A program made the position numbers and the translations under genes. This document shows positions 26,438 through 35,324 of a DNA stretch of 64,000 bases, in pieces. The stretch lies in the NCBI RefSeq assembly GCF_028583725.1, contig NZ_CP110680.1, positions 2,108,001 to 2,172,000 on the forward strand, written 5' to 3'. Position 1 is the first letter of the stretch; each line of letters starts with the position of its first letter. The notes below the pieces were generated by a model that saw nothing but the letters and a program-made list of their open reading frames with translations, had not been told where the DNA came from and searched no databases. This stretch comes from Cellulomonas fimi. Its GTDB lineage: Bacteria > Actinomycetota > Actinomycetes > Actinomycetales > Cellulomonadaceae.

Positions 26438-27207
26438 GGCGCCTCGGGACGGCCGTCCGGGCGGCGCTGCGCACCCGCGGGCTGGAGGGTGACCGCGGGA
26501 CGACGCTCACCGAGCTCCTGGTCACGCTGCTCATCTTCTCGATGGTCGTCGCCGCGACGATCACGATGGCGGTCGGCTTCGCACGCACCAACGCGGAGAA
26601 CATCAGCCGCCAGGACCAGATCGACTCCGCACGCGCGTCGGTCCAGTCCATGAGCCGCGCGCTGCGGACCGCGGTCATGCCCAGCCAGCTGACGAGCACC
26701 TGCGTGTCCTGCACGCAGGACGCGTTCGTCGTCGGGCGGGACTACGCCGTGCAGTTCTACGCCAACCTCGACAACCCCGGGAACTCGGTCGGGCCGAGCC
26801 GGGTGACCTACTCCATCGCGACGAGCGGTGCCGACGCGGGCAATCTCGTCGAGAAGGTCCAGCGACCCGACTCGAACGTCCCGACCGCGAGCGGGTACCA
26901 GTACTGCGACGCCGAGGTGACGGGGGCGTCGGCGGCGTGCCGGGCACGGCTGACGACCCGCGTCCTCGCGCGCGGCGTGCAGGCGGGCACACCCGTCTTC
27001 AAGTACTACGACCGGTCGGGCAACCGGATGTCGCCCACGACGGCCGGCGGGACCCTCACCGCGGCCGAGCTCGCGCGCGTCCTCGCGGTCGAGCTCGTCG
27101 TCTCCGTGCAGGCGCCGAACGCGACGCGTGCCGACCCGACCACGTACATCCAGCGCATCACGCTCCCGAACGCCCAGGCCGTGCTGCGACAGAGCGAGGA
27201 GGACTGA
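26434..27207 (+). CDS. Minor pilin, PilW-like (first set)
   Basis: The 257-residue protein begins at GTG 26434 within the preceding stop (GTGA). A basic leader of 22 residues (ending LEGDRG) precedes an unusual cleavage context TTLTELLVTLLIFSMVVAAT, with Thr instead of Phe at +1 and Glu kept at +5. The mid-part (ARASVQSMSRALRTAVMP, YAVQFYANLDNPG) follows the PilW/PulJ plan, in which a long helix leads to a beta domain; four cysteines lie in two groups (STCVSCTQ and QYCDAE...AACRAR), possibly disulphide-bonded. It is part of a tight operon of pilin-like genes and is probably a pilus-priming subunit. Confidence 0.82.
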   Translation: MRRLGTAVRAALRTRGLEGDRGTTLTELLVTLLIFSMVVAATITMAVGFARTNAENISRQDQIDSARASVQSMSRALRTAVMPSQLTSTCVSCTQDAFVVGRDYAVQFYANLDNPGNSVGPSRVTYSIATSGADAGNLVEKVQRPDSNVPTASGYQYCDAEVTGASAACRARLTTRVLARGVQAGTPVFKYYDRSGNRMSPTTAGGTLTAAELARVLAVELVVSVQAPNATRADPTTYIQRITLPNAQAVLRQSEED

Positions 27208-27208
27208 C

Positions 27209-29071
27209 ATGGCCCGGTGGCTCCGGGACCGCGGTGACGAGGGCGCGGCGCTCGTGTTCGTCGTCGTGTCCATGATGGTGCTGGCGTCGCTCGCGATGAC
27301 CGCGCTCGCGTACACGTTGTCCAGCCAGCAGTTCGCGCGGTACGACCAGGACGTCACCGCGGCGATGTCGGCCGCGCAGTCCGGGATCGACGACTTCATC
27401 TCGCACCTCAACCGCGACGACGGCTACTACCTCGGCATCGACTGCGCGAACGACGCGCTCCGCGGCCCCGCCGTCGCCGGCAACACGTGCGGGTGGTCGG
27501 GCGCGACGGCCGTCGGTTGGTCGCCCGTCGTCCCGGGGGCGACCGACCCCAAGGCCGGCTACTTCCACTACTCGTTCGACGCGAGCCGCGCCGGCACCGA
27601 GGGCACGATCACGGTGACGTCGACGGGCAAGGTCAACGGCGAGTACCGGACCGTCGAGGCCGCGGTCGGCAAGGGCGGCTCGACGGACTACGTCTACTAC
27701 ACCGACTTCGAGTCGGCCGACCCCTCCAACGTGCAGGCGTACTCCTCGACGCCCCACGCGGCGTGCGGCGGCACCGGCTACGACAACGCGCAGTACTGGT
27801 GGGAGGGGCGCAACACCCGCAGCTGCCAGGAGATCACCTTCGTCTCGGGCGACACCCTCGTCGGCTCCGTGTTCTCCAACGACTCGGTGCTCGCCGACGG
27901 CCCGACCTTCACCGACGGCTTCACGACCGCCAACCCCGAGTGCCGCGACGTCACGGCGTCGACGCCGAGCTCGGGCTGGCGCAAGTGCCTGCGCCGGGCG
28001 AACGACGGCTCGTACAGCACCGCGAACTTCAACGGCGTCCGTCCGCAGTACTCGACGGCGCTCTACCTCGACGACACGTCGGCCGCGTTCGCGTCGCACC
28101 CGGGCTGCCACTACTACGGCTCCACGCGCATCAAGTTCAACGCCGACGGCACCATGACCGTCTGGAACAAGACGGCCAACAACGGCGGCCAGGTCCCGAC
28201 GGCGATCGCGTCCCCGACGGCCGGTGCGCCCACGTGCGGCACGCTCAGTGCGCTCGACTCGTCCAGCGGCGCCGTCGTGCCCGTCCCGGACAACATGGTC
28301 GTGTACGCCGCGGGCGACACCACGGGCCTCACGCGGTCCCGGTGCGACGCGGGCCAGCTCGGCGGTCCGTCCGGCCAGACGCTGCCGCTCGGCACGTACA
28401 CGAAGGCGCTGGCGGCCTCCGCCCCGGCCAACGGGTCGTCGACGTACACGTACGACACGACGATGCGCGAGAGCACCAAGTACTGCCAGGAGGGGAACCT
28501 CTACGTCGAGGGCATCGTGCGCGGGCGCGTGACGCTCGCGTCCGAGCAGTCGGTCGTCGTGACCGGTGACCTCGTGCTCGCCGGCGGCCTCAACGGCTCC
28601 GACATGCTCGGTCTCGTGGCGACCAACGCGGTCGAGGTCTTCCACCCGTGGATCGCCACCGTGGGCGCCTCGTGCTCCTGGTGGTCGTGCACGTGGAACT
28701 CGAACGCCACGACCAGCAACAGCACGAGCGGCACGACGGCCTGGCCGCGCCACTACGCCGACCCGACCGGCGCGACGTCGGTGGGCGGCGTGCAGATCAT
28801 GGGCTCCATCCAGACGCTGCAGCACTCGTTCTACGTCCAGCAGTACAACGTCGGCGCTGCCCAGGGCCTCCTGCAGGTGAACGGCTCGATCGCCCAGCGG
28901 TGGCGCGGCATCGTCGGTACCGGCAACGGCACCACGGGCTACTTCAAGAACTACGTCTACGACACGCGCCTCAAGTACTCGGCGCCGCCGTACTTCCCGC
29001 GCTGGGTCAACGCCCAGTGGTCGCAGCGCTACTTCGGGGAGGTCAAGACGCCCGCTGCGCTGCGCGGGTGA
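27209..29071 (+). CDS. PilX-like pilus assembly protein with large extracellular domain (first set)
   Basis: The 620-residue protein starts at ATG 27209, one base after the previous stop region, with GAGGAGG as ribosome binding site. The N-terminus (RGDEGAALVFVVVSMMVLAS) has Glu-Gly-Ala followed by a long hydrophobic helix, the PilX/PilK pattern rather than the FTLIE pattern. The large remaining part is Ser/Thr/Tyr/Asn-rich with scattered cysteines (SCSWWSCTWNSN, HAACGGTGYD, NTRSCQE) and contains GDLVLAGGLNGSDMLGLVATN near residue 460, a polar right-handed beta-helix-like stretch (bactofilin/DUF-type passengers show similar runs). A related arrangement is found in the last protein of the second set. 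The likely role is a minor pilus subunit or a surface adhesin. Confidence 0.78.
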   Translation: MARWLRDRGDEGAALVFVVVSMMVLASLAMTALAYTLSSQQFARYDQDVTAAMSAAQSGIDDFISHLNRDDGYYLGIDCANDALRGPAVAGNTCGWSGATAVGWSPVVPGATDPKAGYFHYSFDASRAGTEGTITVTSTGKVNGEYRTVEAAVGKGGSTDYVYYTDFESADPSNVQAYSSTPHAACGGTGYDNAQYWWEGRNTRSCQEITFVSGDTLVGSVFSNDSVLADGPTFTDGFTTANPECRDVTASTPSSGWRKCLRRANDGSYSTANFNGVRPQYSTALYLDDTSAAFASHPGCHYYGSTRIKFNADGTMTVWNKTANNGGQVPTAIASPTAGAPTCGTLSALDSSSGAVVPVPDNMVVYAAGDTTGLTRSRCDAGQLGGPSGQTLPLGTYTKALAASAPANGSSTYTYDTTMRESTKYCQEGNLYVEGIVRGRVTLASEQSVVVTGDLVLAGGLNGSDMLGLVATNAVEVFHPWIATVGASCSWWSCTWNSNATTSNSTSGTTAWPRHYADPTGATSVGGVQIMGSIQTLQHSFYVQQYNVGAAQGLLQVNGSIAQRWRGIVGTGNGTTGYFKNYVYDTRLKYSAPPYFPRWVNAQWSQRYFGEVKTPAALRG

Positions 29072-29120
29072 ACGTCGGACCCGTTTGCTCCCGCTCCCTC
29101 CCGATCGTCCGCCGTCCGCG

Positions 29121-29150
29121 CGTGAGAGTTGCGTGAGAGTCGACTCTCAC
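29121..29150. promoter_or_regulatory. Palindrome with direct repeat between the two minor-pilin sets
   Basis: CGTGAGAGT occurs at 29121-29129 and again at 29132-29140; the second copy is the left half of the perfect 18-bp palindrome GTGAGAGTCGACTCTCAC (29133-29150). As DNA it looks like a dimeric regulator site; as RNA it makes a 7-bp stem with a TCGA loop. It lies in the only sizeable gap (187 bases) within the minor-pilin region, and no clear promoter accompanies it. Confidence 0.5.
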
Positions 29151-29258
29151 CCGGCCCCCGCGCTCATGTCGACACCGTGTCGTGTCGATGTCGGGCGTGG
29201 GGGAACGCGGGCACGCCACCTCGTGCCCGCCTCCGGCAAGAGCCTACGGGAGGTTGGC

Positions 29259-31061
29259 ATGCCAGACCCCACGAGGTGCGCCGTGCGCGGCGACGCCGTT
29301 CGCGGGGACGATGGGTTCACGCTCATCGAGCTCGTGGTCGCGATGGTCGTCATCACGGGGGTGCTGGTCACGCTCATCGCGGTGCAGACCTCGGCGCTCG
29401 TCACCACGACGCACGCGCGCCAGCGCACCCAGGCGACCGCGGTGGCCAACCAGACGATGGAGCAGCTGCGGGCCCTGCCGTGGCTGGTCCTGAGCAACGG
29501 CCTGCACACCAGCTTCCTGTCCGCGGCCGGCGGGGACCCGAACGTGTCCGGCGGCCGGCTGCGGCCCGTCGCGAGCCCCGGCGTGGACGACGTCCTCGTC
29601 ACGTCGAGCTCGCAGGCCACCGACAAGGCGCCGCTGTCGGGCCCCGGCGGGACCAACAAGGTCGTGACGACCGACCCGCAGCTGCCGGGCGTCACGTTCA
29701 CCTCGCGCGCCTACGTCTCGCGCTCCGCGTCGACGGCCGACGGCGTCGTCTCGCTCACGGTCGTCACGTCGTGGGTCGTGAACCAGCGCGACACCACCGG
29801 CTCGGTCGTCGTCCGGTCCGAGGCGTACGCGCCCGCGGGCGGGTGCGGCGACGCCGGGAACCAGCCGTTCCTGGGTGCGTGCCAGGCGCTGCTGTCGGCG
29901 AGCGCCGGCGCGACCGGCTGGACGACGACGCTCAGCCCGGCGTCCCCGGTCACCGACCCGTCCGCGCCGGTCACGCCCGCGCCCGCCGGCGCGACGCTGC
30001 TGCCCGGCTCCCCGTACTCGATCGCGACCGTCTCGGCGGGCCAGGCGGGCGTCGGCGTGTCGTCGCAGCAGGCCAGCACGGTCGACGCGTCGATCCTGCA
30101 CGCGGGCGTGACGCTCGCGACCCCGGACGTCACCGCGGCCGCCGTGACCTCCGGGCTGTCGAAGATCACCAACGCGGCGTCGAACGACGTCGGCTCGACC
30201 GGTGCGGCGCCGCCCAACCCGGCCGACGTGTCGTCGCTCGGGTCGTCGTCGAGCGGCACCCTCAGCTCCGGCGCCACGGTCCTCACGCTCAGCGGACCGT
30301 CCGGCACGAGCGGCGTCGCGAAGGCGTCGACCGTCGCGTCGTGCTCCGGCGGCGTCCCCGCGGGCCAGCCGTGCGGCGCGTCGACGACGTCGGGCGGGTC
30401 GTCCGGCTCGGTCGGGCTCTCCGTGGCCGGCACCGCCTTCGGTGTCGCGTCGGTCGCCGGCGGCGGCACCGCGACGACGTCCGCGGCCCGGTTCACGTCC
30501 GCGGTCGGCACGGCGACCACCGGCTGCACGATCCTCAGCGGTCCCGGCTGCATCGCCGCCGGGACGACCCGGTCCGTCGGCGCGGCGGTGTTCGGCACGG
30601 GTCCCTGGGCGGCCGGCGCCGCCCCGAACGGGCTGGTCCGCGTCACCGGGTACAGCGACGCGGCCCGGGTCGAGCGCGGGCTGTCCCAGCGGACCACCGC
30701 AGCCACCACGAGCCGGACCGCGGGCCTCGTCTACTGGAACGGCACCGGCTACACGACCCTGACCGTCGACCGGCTGACGTCGCAGACGATCGTCGTGCCC
30801 GCGACGTCCTGGTCCGGGCCCGGGGGAGCGGTCACCGCGACCGCGACCGTCACCGTCACGCCCGCCATGTCGATCGCGTCCAACCCCGACCCGACCGCGT
30901 GCTCGGGGGAGGGCTGCACCATCGACGCCGACACGGGCTCGATCACCGTGGCGGTCACGTGGACCGTCACCGACGGCGGCGTGGCCTCGGCGTTCACCGC
31001 CGCCACCGTGCTCGGCGGCACGCGCGCGAGCGCCGCGTTCAAGGCGGCCCCGAGTGCGTGA
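29259..31061 (+). CDS. Large minor pilin, PilV-like N-terminus (second set)
   Basis: The protein has 600 residues. After a 26-residue leader (ending RGDDG) comes FTLIELVVAMVVITGVLVTL, followed by the QRTQATAVANQTMEQLRALPW region typical of PilV. The head is extremely rich in Ser, Thr, Ala and Gly (GSSGSVGLSVAGTAFGVASV and similar), with a few paired cysteines, and likely forms repeated beta structure; glycosylation would be plausible for such a sequence. ATG 29259 has GGGAGG at 29249-29253. The N-terminal 60 residues resemble the first-set protein at 24536, which argues for duplication of a pilin module, while the heads have diverged. It overlaps the next gene by eight bases. Confidence 0.83.
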   Translation: MPDPTRCAVRGDAVRGDDGFTLIELVVAMVVITGVLVTLIAVQTSALVTTTHARQRTQATAVANQTMEQLRALPWLVLSNGLHTSFLSAAGGDPNVSGGRLRPVASPGVDDVLVTSSSQATDKAPLSGPGGTNKVVTTDPQLPGVTFTSRAYVSRSASTADGVVSLTVVTSWVVNQRDTTGSVVVRSEAYAPAGGCGDAGNQPFLGACQALLSASAGATGWTTTLSPASPVTDPSAPVTPAPAGATLLPGSPYSIATVSAGQAGVGVSSQQASTVDASILHAGVTLATPDVTAAAVTSGLSKITNAASNDVGSTGAAPPNPADVSSLGSSSSGTLSSGATVLTLSGPSGTSGVAKASTVASCSGGVPAGQPCGASTTSGGSSGSVGLSVAGTAFGVASVAGGGTATTSAARFTSAVGTATTGCTILSGPGCIAAGTTRSVGAAVFGTGPWAAGAAPNGLVRVTGYSDAARVERGLSQRTTAATTSRTAGLVYWNGTGYTTLTVDRLTSQTIVVPATSWSGPGGAVTATATVTVTPAMSIASNPDPTACSGEGCTIDADTGSITVAVTWTVTDGGVASAFTAATVLGGTRASAAFKAAPSA

Positions 31062-31755
31062 CGCGACGGCGTGGGTGCGCCGCCGTCTGGACGTGGCGCG
31101 GGACGAGCGTGAGCGCGGGTGGACGCTCATCGAGCTCATCGTCGCGATGTCCCTCTTCATCGGGCTGCTCACGATCGCCTTCGCGGTGCTCGTGACGATC
31201 AGCTTCCAGACGAAGGACAACCTCGCGCGGACCCGCACCGTCGACGACGCGCGGCTCGGTCTCATGCAGATCGACCGTCAGGTGCGGTCGGGCAACGTGA
31301 TCTCGGACCCCGCGCTCGAGACGCCGACCGGCTCGGGCGTCCCGACGTACTACTCGCTGCGCGTCTACACCCAGACCGACGGCGTGTACCAGTGCGTGCA
31401 GTGGCGCGTCCGGGTCCCGTCCGGGTCGGACCGCGGCGTGCTCGAGTACCGCTCGTGGAAGCCCAGCTGGCAGTCCACCGGCGGCGTCGAGCCGTGGCGC
31501 GTCGTCGCGCGGAACATCGTCACGCCGACCGGCGCCGTCGTGCCGGCCGACTCGAGCACGTGGCCGCCGTTCTTCGTCGAGGCCTCCGACGCCGAGGCGT
31601 CGAGCCAGGCGCAGACGATCCGCGTCACGCTCCGCGTCAAGGACCCGGAGCAGCGCGAGCAGTCGAAGCCCGTCGCGCTCACGTCCGTGCTGACCGGCCG
31701 CAACACCATCTACGGCTACCCCGCGGACAGCTGCGCCGCGATCCCGAACCCGTGA
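31054..31755 (+). CDS. Minor pilin, PilW-like (second set)
   Basis: The 233-residue product begins at GTG 31054, overlapping the previous gene. The leader (21 residues, VARDERERG) is followed by WTLIELIVAMSLFIGLLTIA, with Trp instead of Phe at +1. The next part (RTVDDARLGLMQIDRQVRSGN, then YYSLRVYTQTDGVYQCVQWRV) follows the PilW/PulJ layout: long helix, then beta sheet. Only two cysteines are present (YQCVQ and DSCAAI). It occupies the same relative position as the gene at 26434 in the first set. It probably acts with its neighbours as a priming complex at the pilus tip. Confidence 0.82.
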   Translation: MRDATAWVRRRLDVARDERERGWTLIELIVAMSLFIGLLTIAFAVLVTISFQTKDNLARTRTVDDARLGLMQIDRQVRSGNVISDPALETPTGSGVPTYYSLRVYTQTDGVYQCVQWRVRVPSGSDRGVLEYRSWKPSWQSTGGVEPWRVVARNIVTPTGAVVPADSSTWPPFFVEASDAEASSQAQTIRVTLRVKDPEQREQSKPVALTSVLTGRNTIYGYPADSCAAIPNP

Positions 31756-31775
31756 ACGCCCCCCGAGGAGCCCGC

Positions 31776-33377
31776 ATGCTCACCCGCCTTCGTCACCGGA
31801 TCGGCACGCAGGAGCCCGAGGAGGGCAGCGCCCTCGTCGCGGCCGTCGGCGTCGCCCTGGTCGGGGTCGTGCTCGCGGCGGTCGTCGTCGCGAACGCGGT
31901 CGCCGTGACCAACGACTCGGGCCAGGACCGCGCGCGCACCAGCGAGGTGCACAGCGCGGAGGGCGGGGTCGACGCGGTGTACGCGGAGCTCGAGGAGGGC
32001 ACGCCGTGCACCTGGCCCGCGGCGGGCACGCACGCGAGCGGGTCCGCGCCGAGCGCGACCGCGGTGCGCGCGACCGTGCAGTACTTCGACAAGAACGGCG
32101 TCGCGCTGACCTGCACCAACGGCGCCGTCGCCGGGGACGCGGCGCAGGCCGTCATCACGTCGACGTCGAGCGCGACGACCGCGGGCCGCACGACCGAGCG
32201 CACGGTGCAGTCCAAGGTGAACCTCACGCCGACCTCGGTCCCGGGCCGCGGCGCCGCGATCTTCGCGGCGAACCAGATCATGACGACCAACGGCTTCACC
32301 CTCGAGACGTCGCTGCCCGACACCGCCGTCGACATCTGGGTCGACACCGGCAACGTCAACTGCAACTCGAACGTGAAGATCGACGGCAACCTCATCGTCG
32401 TCAACGGCACGACCGACATCTCCGGCGGCTGCCGCATCACGCAGAACCTGTGGAGCAAGAAGAAGCTCACGGTCCACACGGTGCAGAGCGCGGGACTCAC
32501 GACCGTCGGCCAGGACACGTTCGCCGCGGCGGACGCGACCCTCGCGGGCGGCTCGAAGTACGGTCGCGACCTGGTCGTCGCCGGCGCCCTGACCTCGTGG
32601 GGCGCGGGCCCGAGCGTCGCCGGCTCGACCCGGACGGGCGTCGGCGCGGGCGGCGTGCCGCAGTACGTGAAGGTCGGCCTGCCCGAGGTCAACTACCGGC
32701 CGGCCGACTGGACCGGGTTCGCCAACACCGGCAACCGCGCGCAGGCGTACAAGGACTGGGTCACGCAGAACGCCGTCGCGAACAACGCGCCGACGTGGTC
32801 GGAGGCCTACAAGCCCGCCGGCAACAAGTGCACGCTCGCGGGGGAGAGCTACGGCCTCAACGGCCCGCTCCTCGGCCCGACCGTGCCGACCGTGTTCGAC
32901 ACCCGGTTCTGCACCCAGACGATGTTCCAGGGCAACCTCAACATCAAGCTGCGCGCCGACATGGTGATCTTCGCGAACGACTTCTACGCGACGGGCAACT
33001 TCCAGATCACGTCGGCGGACGGTGCGCAGCACCAGGCGTGGATCATCGTGCCCGACCCCGACACGACGCCGAACGGCATCGCCGAGTGCGGCAAGACGGT
33101 CTCCGGCAACACGTCGAAGAACATCAAGTTCGACTCGGGGAGCCTCGCTGTCGCACCGATCACGTTCTTCGGCTACACGCCGTGCACGCTCGAGACGAAC
33201 AACACCATGACGTTCTACGGGCAGCTGTACGGTGGCAACGTGGTGCTGCGGAACTCGATGACCATGCGGTACGTGCCCATCGGCATCCCGGGCGTCGAGT
33301 TCCCGAGCACCAACCCGACGGCCTCCTCGGGCTTCCGGGTCGACGTCGTCTACAAGCGCGAGGTCGCCTCGCCGTGA
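31776..33377 (+). CDS. PilX-like large pilus-associated protein (second set)
   Basis: The 533-residue protein has a PilX-type N-terminus (EPEEGSALVAAVGVALVGVV) and then a long exported part. It holds several short beta-helix-like runs (NSNVKIDGNLIVVNGTTDIS, LTTVGQDTFAAADATL, FYGQLYGGNVVLRNSMTMRY), which recall polymer-forming or bactofilin-like coils, and paired cysteines (GNVNCNSN, SGGCRIT, TPCTLE). ATG 31776 is preferred to the GTG at 31752 because GAGGAG lies just before it. The last four bases overlap pilD. It corresponds in position and N-terminus to the protein at 27209, completing a second V-W-X-like set. Confidence 0.8.
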   Translation: MLTRLRHRIGTQEPEEGSALVAAVGVALVGVVLAAVVVANAVAVTNDSGQDRARTSEVHSAEGGVDAVYAELEEGTPCTWPAAGTHASGSAPSATAVRATVQYFDKNGVALTCTNGAVAGDAAQAVITSTSSATTAGRTTERTVQSKVNLTPTSVPGRGAAIFAANQIMTTNGFTLETSLPDTAVDIWVDTGNVNCNSNVKIDGNLIVVNGTTDISGGCRITQNLWSKKKLTVHTVQSAGLTTVGQDTFAAADATLAGGSKYGRDLVVAGALTSWGAGPSVAGSTRTGVGAGGVPQYVKVGLPEVNYRPADWTGFANTGNRAQAYKDWVTQNAVANNAPTWSEAYKPAGNKCTLAGESYGLNGPLLGPTVPTVFDTRFCTQTMFQGNLNIKLRADMVIFANDFYATGNFQITSADGAQHQAWIIVPDPDTTPNGIAECGKTVSGNTSKNIKFDSGSLAVAPITFFGYTPCTLETNNTMTFYGQLYGGNVVLRNSMTMRYVPIGIPGVEFPSTNPTASSGFRVDVVYKREVASP

Positions 33378-34159
33378 CGCCGCTCCTCGTCGTCGGCGCG
33401 CTGCTCGTCGGGCTGGCCGTCGGCTCGTTCCTCAACGTCGTCATCTGGCGCGTCCCGCGCGGCGAGTCCGTCGTGCACCCGCCCAGCGCGTGCCCGCGCT
33501 GCGGCCGGGCGATCCGCCCGTACGACAACGTGCCCGTCGTGTCGTGGCTCGTCCTGCGGGGCCGGTGCCGCGACTGCGGCGAGCCGATCGCGGTCCGGTA
33601 CCCGCTCGTCGAGGCGGGCACGGGCGTGCTGTTCGCCCTCGCGGCGTGGTGGACCGGGCCGTCGTGGTTCCTGCCGGCGCTGCTGTACCTGCTCGCGATC
33701 TCCGTCGCGCTCGCGCTCATCGACATCGACACCCGGCGCCTGCCGGACGCGATCGTGAAGCCCGCCTACCCGGTGTCCCTCGCGCTGCTCGCGCTCGCGT
33801 CGGCGAACCCCGGCGGCGAGGCCGACTGGGCCGCGCTGCTGCGCGCCGCCGTCGGCGGCGCCGCGATGTTCGTGGCCTACCTGCTCATGGTCCTGGCGTA
33901 CCCGCGCGGCATGGGGTGGGGCGACGTCAAGCTCGCCGGTGTCATGGGCCTGTACCTCGGCTGGGTCGGCTGGGGCGCGCTGCTGATCGGCTGGTTCGCG
34001 GCGTTCGTGCTCGGCGGCGTCTTCGGCCTGGCGCTGATCGTCGTGCGGCGCGCGGGCCGCAAGTCGAGCATCCCGTTCGGCCCGTGGCTGCTGCTCGGCA
34101 CGCTCGTCGGCATCGTCGCCGGCGAGGCCGTGTGGGGCGCCTACCTCGGCGCCCTCTGA
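33374..34159 (+). CDS. pilD: Prepilin peptidase PilD (A24 family)
   Basis: This membrane aspartic peptidase removes the leader from prepilins and methylates the new N-terminus. The 261-residue protein has the N-terminal methylase-type region with two CxxC pairs (CPRCGRAIRPYDNVPVVSWL and RCRDCGEPI), GSFLNVVIWRVPRGESV, and the two catalytic Asp motifs: LIDIDTRRLPD (about residue 118) and GMGWGDVKLAG (about residue 183). Seven to eight membrane helices are visible. GTG 33374 lies in the stop of the previous gene. It is the only prepilin peptidase in the window and should process all seven pilin-like proteins upstream. Confidence 0.95.
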   Translation: MTPLLVVGALLVGLAVGSFLNVVIWRVPRGESVVHPPSACPRCGRAIRPYDNVPVVSWLVLRGRCRDCGEPIAVRYPLVEAGTGVLFALAAWWTGPSWFLPALLYLLAISVALALIDIDTRRLPDAIVKPAYPVSLALLALASANPGGEADWAALLRAAVGGAAMFVAYLLMVLAYPRGMGWGDVKLAGVMGLYLGWVGWGALLIGWFAAFVLGGVFGLALIVVRRAGRKSSIPFGPWLLLGTLVGIVAGEAVWGAYLGAL

Positions 34160-34196
34160 CCACACCGCACCGGCTTCGACGCGTCCGTCCTGTTCG

Positions 34197-34225
34197 CTCA
34201 AGTCCGTGCGCGGATCGCCCGATGA
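34197..34225 (+). promoter_or_regulatory. Sigma-28-like promoter of pilMNO, site D
   Basis: CTCAAGTC at 34197-34204 and CCCGATGA at 34218-34225, starts 21 bases apart. The first base of the second box is C rather than G. It lies 35 bases before the pilM start, just after pilD. Confidence 0.7.
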
Positions 34226-34259
34226 GACGGGTGACTCCTCACCACTGGGAAGGACACTC

Positions 34260-35324
34260 GTGGCAACCACACGTGTCATCGGGCTGGACATCGGCTCCTC
34301 GAGCGTCCGGGCCGCCGAGCTCGAGTTCGGCAGCGGCGGCCCGACGGGCAAGACACCTCCGACGCTCGTGCGCCTCGGCCAGGTCCCGCTGCCCATCGGG
34401 GCCGTGCGGGACGGCGAGGTCGTGCAGCCCGAGACGGTCGCGTCCGCGCTCCGCCAGCTCTGGGCGCAGGCGAAGTTCGAGTCCAAGGACGTCGTCATCG
34501 GCGTCGGCAACCAGCGCGTCATCGTCCGCGAGCTCGACCTGCCGTGGATGCCCCTCGCGCAGCTGAAGGCGTCGCTGCCCTACCAGGTGGGCGACTCGCT
34601 GCCGATGTCGACCGACGACGCGCTCCTCGACTACTACCCGACGGCCGAGTTCGACGGCCCGCAGGGGCGCAGCGTCCAGGGCATGCTCGTCGCCGCGCAG
34701 CGGGACACCGTCAACGCCAACGTCATGGCGGTCGAGAGCGCGGGCCTGCGACCCCGCATGGTCGACCTCAACGCGTTCGCGCTCGTCCGGGCGCTCACGC
34801 GTGGCGAGCTCGCCGGCGCGACGGCCGCGTTCGTCGACATCGGCGCGTCCATCACCACGGTCGTCATCTCGTCGCACGGGACCCCGCGGCTCGTCCGCTC
34901 GCTGCCGTCCGGCGGCCACAACGTCACCGCCGCGGTCGCGAGCGCCCTCGGCGTCCCGCTGCCCGAGGCCGAGGCCATCAAGCGCGAGGTCGGGATCGGC
35001 TTCGCGGTCGGCCCCGACCGGACGTCGGCGTCCGAGGCGGTCAGCGCGGTCGTCCGCGCGCTCGTCGAGTCGGTCCGCAACACGTTCGTCTACTACGCCG
35101 GCAACAACGCCGGCGCGCCGATCGACGTCGTCGTCCTCACCGGCGGCGGCTCGCACCTGCCGGGCCTGGGCCAGTACCTGTCGAGCGCCAGCCGGCTCCC
35201 CGTCACCCTCGGTGACCCGCTCGCCGGGCTGCGGTCCGCGAAGACCGTGCAGCGCGAGGCGCTGAACGGGCACGAGAGCGTCGTCGCCCTCCCCGTCGGT
35301 CTCGCGTACGGAGTCGCCGCATGA
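34260..35324 (+). CDS. pilM: Type IV pilus assembly protein PilM
   Basis: PilM is a cytoplasmic actin-like protein that binds the N-terminus of PilN and connects the motor to the alignment complex. The 354-residue sequence has the ATP-binding motifs of this fold: VIGLDIGSSSVRAAELEF (phosphate 1), AFVDIGASITTVVI (phosphate 2) and VVLTGGGSHLPGLGQYLSS (adenosine). GTG 34260 follows GGGAAGGA and is preferred over an ATG at 34206, which would lie inside the promoter box. It is the first gene of pilMNO; pilN overlaps by four bases. No pilP or pilQ follows, as expected for a cell without an outer membrane. Confidence 0.93.
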   Translation: MATTRVIGLDIGSSSVRAAELEFGSGGPTGKTPPTLVRLGQVPLPIGAVRDGEVVQPETVASALRQLWAQAKFESKDVVIGVGNQRVIVRELDLPWMPLAQLKASLPYQVGDSLPMSTDDALLDYYPTAEFDGPQGRSVQGMLVAAQRDTVNANVMAVESAGLRPRMVDLNAFALVRALTRGELAGATAAFVDIGASITTVVISSHGTPRLVRSLPSGGHNVTAAVASALGVPLPEAEAIKREVGIGFAVGPDRTSASEAVSAVVRALVESVRNTFVYYAGNNAGAPIDVVVLTGGGSHLPGLGQYLSSASRLPVTLGDPLAGLRSAKTVQREALNGHESVVALPVGLAYGVAA

